A stretch of 64,000 bases of DNA from Haematobia irritans (Eukaryota; Arthropoda; Insecta; Diptera; Muscidae). The number at the start of each line of letters is the position of its first letter. Within the stretch, counting starts at the first letter, position 1. The DNA is taken from the NCBI RefSeq assembly GCF_050003625.1, contig NC_134401.1:93102852-93166851 (forward strand), in the 5' to 3' direction. Position numbers and translations under genes: made by a program. This document shows positions 57,401 through 64,000 of this stretch, piece after piece. The notes under the pieces were generated by a model, which was given only the letters and a program-made list of their open reading frames with translations, ran no database searches and was not told where the DNA came from.

Positions 57401-57418
57401 CTCGACTCCACAGCCCTG
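54411..57418. mobile_element. hAT-type non-autonomous element, 3.0 kb, filled with 28-bp arrays
   Basis: Ends CAGGGCTGTGGAGCCG and GACTCCACAGCCCTG, then GTCGGAGTCG-type sub-terminal repeats on both sides. The 8-bp target duplication is GTTAGAAT (54403-54410) / GTTATAAT (57419-57426), one mismatch. This end sequence is typical of a widespread animal hAT group. Inside are 28-bp-type arrays (about 54830-56860) and a TC-A-like scrap (about 56885-57130). No transposase frame. Confidence 0.88.
54830..56860. repeat. 28-bp-type array with a tandem duplication of about 1 kb
   Basis: Units of ATTTCTATAGAAAATTTTGTC type, more diverged than at 51775. A block from about 54892 to 55866 is repeated from about 55867 to 56810 with near identity, including the unusual phrase TACTGATGCTCACTGATAAC at 55460 and 56404. 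The second copy lacks about 30 bp near 56200. Confidence 0.93.
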
Positions 57419-58930
57419 GTTATAATCACGCTACAGCCTTCAATAATAAAGCTACCTTGCTTAATTTTTGCACAAACTCCTTTTTTTGTCTCCACGCAGG
57501 TCAAGTTCGAAGATGGGCTATATTGATCCATGTTTTGGTATAACCCCCCTATAAACCGACCCCCCGATTTGGGGTCTTGGGCTTCTAGAAACCTTATTTT
57601 CTATCCGTTTTGCCTGAAATTCGAAATCTAGAGGTATTTTAGAACCATTAATAAGTGTGCCGAGAATGGTGCCTATCGGTCCATGTTGTGGTATAGCCCC
57701 TATATAGACCGATCTACCAATTTTACTTCTTGGGCTTTTAGAAACCGTATTTTCTATTCGATTTTCCTGAAATTGGAAATCTATAGGTAGTTTAGAACCA
57801 AAAATAGGTATATCGAAAATGAGGTGTATCAGTCCATGTTTTTGTTATAGCCCCCATAAAAACCGACCCCCTGATTTGGAGTCTTGGGCTTCTAGAAAAC
57901 TTATTTTCTATTCGATTTGCTTGAAATTCGAAATCTAGAGGTATTTTAGAACCATAAATAGGTGTGCCGACTATGGTGTGTATCGGTCTATGGTTTGCTA
58001 TAGCCCCCATATAGCCCGATCTCCCGATTTTACTTCTTGAGCTTCTAGAAACCGTAGTTTTTATTCGATTTTCCTGAAATTGGAAATATATTGGTATTTT
58101 GGGACTAAAAATAGGTGTATCGAAAATGAGGTGTATCGGTCCATGTTTTGGTATAGCCCCCATATAAACTGACCCCTTGATTTGGGGTCGTGGGCTTCTG
58201 GAAAACTTATTTTCTATTCGATTTGCTTGAAATTCGAAATCTAGAGGTATTTTAGAACCATAAATAGGTGTTCCGAATATGGTGTGTTTCCGTCAATGGT
58301 TTGCTATAGCCCCATATAGCCCGATCTCACGATTTTACTTCTTGAGCTTTTAGAAAATGTAGTTTTTTTTCAATTTGCTTGAAATTTTAAATCTAGAGGT
58401 TTTTGAGGACCATAAATAGGTGTTCCGGATAAATTGTGTATCGGTATAGATTTTGATATATCCCTTAGTTCTGTAGCTTTTTCAGAACCACAACTAGGTC
58501 TGCTGAATTTTGTGTATCGGTGCATTTATTTGGCATGGAACTCATATAGACTGATTTCCCGATTTAACTCCTTGGGTTTATATAAACCGTAGTTTTTTAT
58601 CCGATTTGCTGAAATTGTAACGGATTTAGTTTTTATCGCTCCATTTGGTAAGGCCTCCATAAAGACCGATTTCACTTCTTGAGGGTATAGAACTGAACAT
58701 GAAAGTGGCTTGAAACTGAAAGTAAAATTTCCAAATCTATAGATTTTAGATTTCAAATCAAGGCGTTATTTAATCATTTCTATATATTATCATTCTATAC
58801 ATTATCAAATAACCCGCTATATATTATCAAGTAACACGCTACGATGAAGAATTTTCAAAGGTATATTTGATTCATGGTGGTGGGTATTTAAAATTTGGCC
58901 CGGCGGAACTTATTGCTGTATATACTTTTG

Positions 58931-59062
58931 TCGTACCCTTGTTTGCCTTCTCTACAATTTTCTAAACATTTAAGGAGACAAGCTTGTGTACCTATGTGCC
59001 TAAGAGTAAGATTTGTTGACTTCACAATTTGGAATTAAAAAAAAAAAAAAACAAACAAGTAT
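58931..59062. other. Spacer with an A tract
   Basis: Short AT-rich spacer with an A run at about 59037-59051 before the mariner end. No feature recognised. Confidence 0.5.
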
Positions 59063-59900
59063 AACAGGTTGACTGATAAGTCCCTGGTCTAACAAAGAAA
59101 AACACATTTTTTTGTCAAAATTCGTTCTTATTATTCAACATAGTTCCCTTCAAGAGCGATGCAACGATTATAACGACCTTCCCATTTTTATACCCTTCAC
59201 CACTACTGTGGTACAGGGTATAATAAGTTTGTGCATTTGTATGTAACGCCAAGAAATAGTGGTCATAGACCCATCTTTTAGTATACCGATCGGCTTAGAA
59301 TTAAATTCTGAGTCGATTTAGCGATGTCCGTCTGTCTGTCCGTCCGTCTGTCTGTATATGTAATTTTGTGCACAAAGTACAGCTCGCAATTTAAGTCCGA
59401 TCGTCCTCAAATTTGGCATAGGGTCGTTTCTTGGGACGGAGACAATCGCTATTGATTTTGGAAAAAATCGGTTCAGATTTAGATATAGCTGCCATATATA
59501 TTTATCCCCGATGTGGTCATAGTTAACGTGTTTATCAACCGATGTTCTTCAAATTCAGTATATCCAATCAGCCAAATCGGTTCAGATTTAGATATAGCTC
59601 CCATATATATCTTTCGTCCGATTTAGACTCATATGACCACAGAGGCCAAAGTTTACTACCGATCTTCGTGAAATTTTGCACAGAGGGTAGCATTGACATT
59701 CTACCAATGCTTGGTAAATTTGATTGAAATCGGTTCAAATTTAGATATAGCTCCCATATATATCTTTCGTCCGATTTGAACTTACATGGCCACAAATGCC
59801 AGAGTTTTGCCGTGATTTGCTTCAAATTTTGCACAATGGGAGCCATATTTAGATATGGCTCCCATATAAATCTCTCGTCCCATTTGCACTCATATGACCA

Positions 59901-59922
59901 GGGGGGAGGGGTGGGGGGTGGG
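59901..59922 (+). other. G-quadruplex-type G tract
   Basis: Four G-runs (6, 4, 6 and 3) separated by single A or T bases, in an otherwise AT-rich element. Other TC-A copies have GACCACAGAGGCCAAAG here. Confidence 0.85.
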
Positions 59923-60364
59923 CAAAGTTATACTCCCATTTACGTGAAATTTCGCATAGATAGCAGAATTATTATTCTAACTATGTATGTCAAATTTAGT
60001 CAAAATTGGTTCAGATTGTATATAGCTCCCATATATACGTACACCAGAGTTGGGGAAATATGGTAGACTGTTTCATATTTTAGACCCATTTCCAATTGAC
60101 TGGATAGTTTCCTCAGAGAATACAAATATGGTCAAAATTCTCACACTTTACACAAAATTCTGTGATTATTTCCCCATATCTTAGCCATATCCTACACACT
60201 GCAATGCCAAAATTTCCACAGAACGGATGAGTTTTAAATAAGGCTCCAAGTCGCCCGACTAGACCAAATAATATATCACAACCCACACTTGACCACATAT
60301 CTTGCCGAGATCTAACCAATATCCTTGTAAAATCGCCACTGCTGAGTAGCAAAAATTGTAAATA

Positions 60365-61010
60365 AAGGGTGATTTGTTAAGAGCTTGATAACTTTTTTTT
60401 TTAAAAAAACGCATAAAATTTGCAAAATCTCATCGGTTCTTTATTTGAAACGTTAGATTGGTCCATGACATTTACTTTTTGAGAATAATTTCATTTAAAT
60501 GTTGACCGCGGCTGCGTCTTAGGTGGTCCATTCGGAAAGTCCAATTTTGGGCAACTTTTTCGAGCATTTCGGCCGGAATAGCCCGAATTTCTTCGGAAAT
60601 GTTGTCTTCCAAAGCTGGAATAGTTGCTGGCTTATTTCTGTAGACTTTAGACTTGACGTAGCCCCACAAAAAATAGTCTAAAGTGCATTTTTCGGGATGC
60701 ATGGGCAGTTCTTGAACGGCTTCTGGTTGCTCTTCACTCCAAATGCGGCAATTTTGCTTATTTACGTAGCCATTCAACCAGAAATGAGCCTCATCGCTGA
60801 ACAAAATTTGTCGATAAAAAAGCGGATTTTCTGCCAACTTTTCTAGGGCCCATTCACTGAAAATTCGACGTTGTGGCTCGTTAGTAAGTCTATTCATGAT
60901 GAAATGTCAAAGCATACTGAGCATCTTTCTCTTTGACACCATGTCTGAAATCCCACGTGATCTGTCAAATACTAATGCATGAAAATCCTAACCTCAAAAG
61001 AATCACCCTT
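60365..61010 (-). mobile_element. DD41D element, internally deleted (646 bp)
   Basis: Same ends as 27195-28127 (AAGGGTGATT..), flanked by TA (60363-60364, 61011-61012). It lacks about 290 bp from the middle of the coding region. The two copies are otherwise almost identical, so they are recent relatives. Confidence 0.92.
60472..60897 (-). pseudogene. DD41D transposase remnant, 141 codons
   Basis: Reads NRLTNEPQRRIFSEWALEKL, LFSDEAHFWL (first Asp), then HPEKCT joined directly to LDYFLWGYVK (third Asp). The second catalytic Asp and about 96 residues are lost in frame. It cannot be catalytic. It preserves the frame around RRIFSEWAL that is broken in the copy at 27195. Confidence 0.9.
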
Positions 61011-61742
61011 TATTACTGTAATTGTCCTATATCTCGAATACATATGTATCGCCTGAAAACTCATAAATCTCTTTTGTACAATTGCATTAAAATTTCTCTC
61101 GCTTCATATTTCCCATATTTTTTACTAACATTGTGTTTCATCCCAGGGCGTTAGCCGATTTAAATTTTAATTCTAGAGTTTTTGTAGAAGTACAAAAAAT
61201 TGTTTCCATTAAAAGTATTTGTATCTGGAAATGCAAACTTTTATGTAGCTCCCAGCAAATTTTAAGTAGTTGAGATAGTAACACAAATGTTTGTCTACAT
61301 AGTGGTGAAAGTCTAAAGTTCGGCTCCGCCCAACTTTAGACTTTACTTATTTGTTTGATACCATTTTGGTAGTACTCCTTCGGTTTTGCCTCAAAATAGG
61401 CCTCAGTTTCGACGATCACCTTTTCATTGCAGCCAATTTTTTTCCCTGCGAACATCCTTTTGAGGTCTGAGAACAAGAAAAAGTCGCTGTGGGCCAGATC
61501 TGGAGAATACGGTGGGTGGGGAAGCAATTCGAAGCCCAATTCATGAATTTTTGCCATCGTTCTCAATGGCTTGTGGCACGGTGCGTTGTCTTGTTAGAAC
61601 AACACTTTTTTTCTTCTTCATATGGGGCCGTTTTGCCGCAATTTCGACCTTAAAACGCTCCAATAACGCCATATAATAGTCACTATTGATGGTTTTTCCC
61701 TTCTCAAGATAATCGATAAAAATTATTTCATCCGCATCCCAA

Positions 61743-63941
61743 ACAAGTAAGTAAAGTAGAAAGTCGGGCGGGGCCGACTATATCATACCCTAAACCACCA
61801 TTACAGAATTAGTAATCATAAGCATTTGTGGAGTATCATATAAATAGGTCTGGGAGATAAACCGCAGTTACATATTTAAGAAAATTAAGGGGTACATGTC
61901 TATGGGGGCTTTGTGTCAATCTGACTATAGCTCATAGTAAATGTTGCCAGGGTAAATGTTCGGTTTACCCTACAAGGACAAAAAAAGTTCCCTACTTTCC
62001 CATACGTTCCCAAACAATTTTCCCTACTATATTTTTCGTTAGATTTAAAAAATTTTACAAAACAAAAATGGTTCTAAGTACTTTATAATCTTAAAACATG
62101 AATATGCCACGTATATAACTTAGAATATAAATTTGTATTACCACCACGGTTGCCACAGTTGGTAGAATTCTACCCAAATTAGTAATCTTTTTTGTTAAAT
62201 CTCTATAAAAATAAAATTTTGGAAAAGTTTCTATAAACAAATTTTTGTGAGATATTTTTCTATAGAAATAAAATTTTGACAATAAATTCTATAGAAATAA
62301 AATTTTGAGAAAAAATTCCACAGGAATAAAATTTTGAGAAAATTTTTTATAGAAATAATATTTTGAAAAAAATTTCTATAGAAATAAAATGTTGACAAAA
62401 TTTTCTACAGGAATAAAGTTTACAACATATTGTTAAAGATCAAGCCTTGCCGGCTTCTAATTTCCTCCTATAGAGCCACCAAAATGTAAAAATTATTACA
62501 AATTTTGTTGAGTGAAAATGTCCCTACATTGTGGTCCTAGGTCCCAACAAGACGCTAAATATTAGAAAAACCCTACATACAGGGAATTTCCCGTACTGGC
62601 TGTGTTGATATTGCGCCTACAGAGTTAGTATGCCACTAATATTGAGCCCATTATTAAAAAAGAGAAAATCGTTAAATTAGTGTGAGTAATAAATACAAAT
62701 TTGTAAAAATCGAGCAATATTCTTATGTAAGAGCTACAAGTACGTATAAGTACGATCGGCTAGTACATCAAAATTTGAAATTTGAGCAACATTGGTTAAT
62801 AAATAAGAGTATTATGGCCAAATTTGGGAAAATCGAGCGATGCATATATATGGAAGCTATATCTAAATCTGAACCAATTTGCATAATATTTTGCGGGTTT
62901 GATTAATACCACAAAAGGTTACCTTGTGCCAGATTTGAGTAAGATAAGTTATGAAATGAGGCCTGTATGGTCAAACATAAGGTTATAAGGGCGAATTTTT
63001 CAAAATCGGGCGATACATATATGGGAGCTATATCTAAATGTGAACCGATTTCGATGAAATTTTGCACATATAGTTAGTACTATAGAGGACTGGATCTAGC
63101 CAACTTTTAGTAAGATCGGTTAATAAATAAGGGTTCTATGGCCAAATTTGGGAAAATCGGGCTATACATATATATGGGAGCTATATCTAAATCTGAACCG
63201 ATTTCGACGATTTTTTGCTCATATAGTAAGTGCTATAGAAGACTATATTTAGCTAAATTTGGGTAAATTTGGGTAAGATCGGTCAATAAATAAGGGTTTT
63301 ATTGGCAAATTTGGAAAAATCGGGCGGTACATATATATGGGAGCTATAGCTAAATCTGAACCGATTTCTATGATTTTTTGCACATATATATAGAAGATTA
63401 TATTTAGCCAACTTTGAGTAAGATCGGTTGATAAATAAAGGTTTTGTAGCCAAATTTGGGAAAATCGGGCGATACATATATATGGGAGCTATATCTAAAT
63501 CTGAACCGATTTGGATAAAATTTTGCAGACTTGAAGGGCGATGGAAAAGATTACCTTTTGGCAAATTTGGTGACGATCCGTTCGAAAAAACGCGCAAAGT
63601 GACCCCATTTGTCGAAATCGGGCGATACATATATATGGGAGCTTTATCTTAATTTGATCCGTTTTCTTCCAAATTCAATAGCGTTCGTCCTTGTGCCCAA
63701 AAAACTCCCTGTACCAAATTTCATCAAAATCGGTTAATAATTGCGACCGGAATCCTGTGAACAACAAATACATGGACAGACGGACGGACGGACGGACACC
63801 AAGCGCTAGATCGACTCAGGAGGTGATTCTGAGTCGATCGGTATATATTTTATGGGGTCTAAAATCAATATTTCTGGTAGGCACATTTTTTGGCCGATCA
63901 AACTTATTATACCCTGACCACTATGTGATTTAGGGTATAAA
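61743..63941 (+). mobile_element. TC-B tandem-core element inserted in mariner
   Basis: Left end ACAAGTAAGTAAAGTAGAAA, GTCGGGCGGGGCCGACTATA, TCATACCCTAAACCACC. An insertion occupies about 61930-62605. Units with ATATGGGAGCTATATCTAAA have ATGGG at 63021, 63174, 63337, 63482 and 63635 (spacing 145-163 bp). Right end GACAGACGGACGGACGGACG, ATCGACTCAGGAGGTGATTC, ACCCTGACCACTATGTGATT, TAGGGTATAAAA. Frames at 62682-63933 are unit translations. Confidence 0.85.
61930..62605. repeat. Insertion in TC-B with a 28-bp array (M7-like)
   Basis: TC-B at 47100-47200 runs without this block. It starts near GTTGCCAGGGTAAATG and ends near GGAATTTCCCGTACTGGC. Within it 62135-62480 has CACGGTTGCCACAGTTGGTAG and about seven units of TTTCTATAGAAATAAAATTT type. 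Ends and target duplication are not resolved. Confidence 0.55.
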
Positions 63942-64000
63942 AACAGAGGCCATTACTTTGCCAGCGAACTTTTCAGTCTTTCCATGCTTCGGAGACGGTT

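Larger units (their letters stand above)
54240..58930 (-). mobile_element. TC-D tandem-core element split by a 3-kb hAT element
   Basis: Right end TATACCCACCACCATAGAAT, CATTTCGTTTGCAACACATT, AAGTATATATATTCTTGATC, CATGTCCGTCTGTCTGTC at 54240-54402. After the hAT element it resumes at 57427 (CACGCTACAGCCTTC) with about six units marked GGTATAGCCCCCATA-type phrases, and ends CATGGTGGTGGGTATTTAAA, TTTGGCCCGGCGGAACTTAT, TGCTGTATATACTTTTG. Minus frames at 57792-58163 are unit translations. Confidence 0.83.
59189..61356 (-). mobile_element. TC-A tandem-core element inserted in mariner, holding a DD41D element
   Basis: Right end TACCCTTCACCACTACTGTG, GTACAGGGTATAATAAGTTT, ATTAAATTCTGAGTCGATTT, CCGTCTGTCTGTCCGTCCGT. 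Units with CGGTTCAGATTTAGATATAG at about 59468, 59580 and 59732. DD41D at 60365-61010 interrupts the upstream region. The left end is TTTAGACTTTACTTATTTGTTT. A G-rich tract (59901-59922) is peculiar to this copy. Confidence 0.85.
59063..64000 (-). mobile_element. DD34D mariner element split by TC-A and TC-B; continues past the window
   Basis: Mariner parts are 59063-59188, 61357-61742 and 63942-64000. The 3' end is ACAGGTTGACTGATAAGTCC at 59063, preceded by TA. Joined, the parts read in one order on the minus strand: PSPKHGKTEKFAGKVMASV, DADEIIFIDYLEKGKT, QDNAPCHKPL..SPDLAHSD, EAYFEAKPKEYYQNGIK, GRYNRCIALEGNYVE. The N-terminal half and the other end lie beyond 64000. Confidence 0.92.
59074..64000 (-). 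pseudogene. Mariner DD34D transposase, broken and interrupted
   Basis: Second catalytic Asp in QDNAPCH and third in SPDLAHSD with 34 residues between, as in mariner. The first catalytic Asp is outside the window. Lesions: a stop (TAA) just before QDNAPC at about 61590, and two large insertions after NGIK and before the DADEI block. The natural end ..LEGNYVE and stop lie at about 59140. Intact mariners encode about 345 residues; roughly the last 200 are represented here. Subfamily not assigned. Confidence 0.9.

Overview
The window is a non-genic stretch of a fly genome, built almost entirely of nested, mostly dead transposable elements. Three things point to a higher (calyptrate, muscid-like) fly. 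First, it is strongly AT-rich. Second, it holds many copies of short elements with the motif TATACCC..CACCAC and GTCCGTCTGTCC boxes, which resemble the DINE-1/INE-1 (Helentron) repeats of Drosophila. Third, it holds ITmD37E-like, DD41D (rosa-like) and DD34D mariner transposase remnants. Species cannot be fixed from the sequence alone. I see no convincing host protein-coding gene, rRNA, functional tRNA or CRISPR array. The longest open frames are transposase or LINE remnants, or translations of tandem repeats.

Repeat families, with names used only here. TC-A, TC-B, TC-C and TC-D are four subfamilies of a tandem-core, DINE-1/Helentron-like element. Each has an ACAAGTA-type left end with a GC-rich hairpin, a right end with a TATACCC/GGGTATA hairpin, and a core of tandem units of about 153 bp. 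M1 (ends CACTGAAAAAA, TA target), M2 (ends CCCAGCAAAAAA, TA target), M3 (ACGAAA-rich), M4, M5 (250-bp foldback) and M6 (1.65 kb, TA target) are MITE-like elements. M7 is an element carrying a 28-bp tandem array. There are also a tRNA-derived SINE, an RNase H-bearing LINE and two hAT-type non-autonomous elements with 8-bp target duplications.

Layout. 1-5.2 kb: an AT repeat, M1, a SINE piece, and a LINE split by TC-D and by two opposed M3 copies. 5.2-7.3 kb: no recognised feature. 7.3-9.3 kb: M2 copies, one holding a complete SINE. 10.9-13.9 kb: an (AT)n tract, then M1 split by TC-C and by a hAT MITE. 14-19 kb: a second SINE in M2, then an ITmD37E element that sits in TC-C and is itself hit by a 5'-truncated LINE. 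19-27 kb: TC-A, M2, M1, TC-A, M3, M1, TC-C. 27.2-32.7 kb: two DD41D elements and M2 with M4 inside. 32.8-38 kb: TC-C with M1 inside, then a second ITmD37E. 38.4-47.4 kb: M1, TC-A with M6 inside, TC-C with M5 inside, TC-B with TC-C inside. 48.6-52.7 kb: 28-bp arrays and TC-A elements. 54-58.9 kb: TC-D split by a 3-kb hAT element swollen by 28-bp arrays. 59.06 kb to the right edge: one mariner split by TC-A (which holds a third DD41D copy) and by TC-B; the mariner continues past the window.

The elements do not form a pathway, but some are functionally linked. The SINE and the LINE share about 70 bp of 3' sequence and a CCTAA tail, as expected of a SINE mobilised by its partner LINE. The nesting also gives a relative insertion order.
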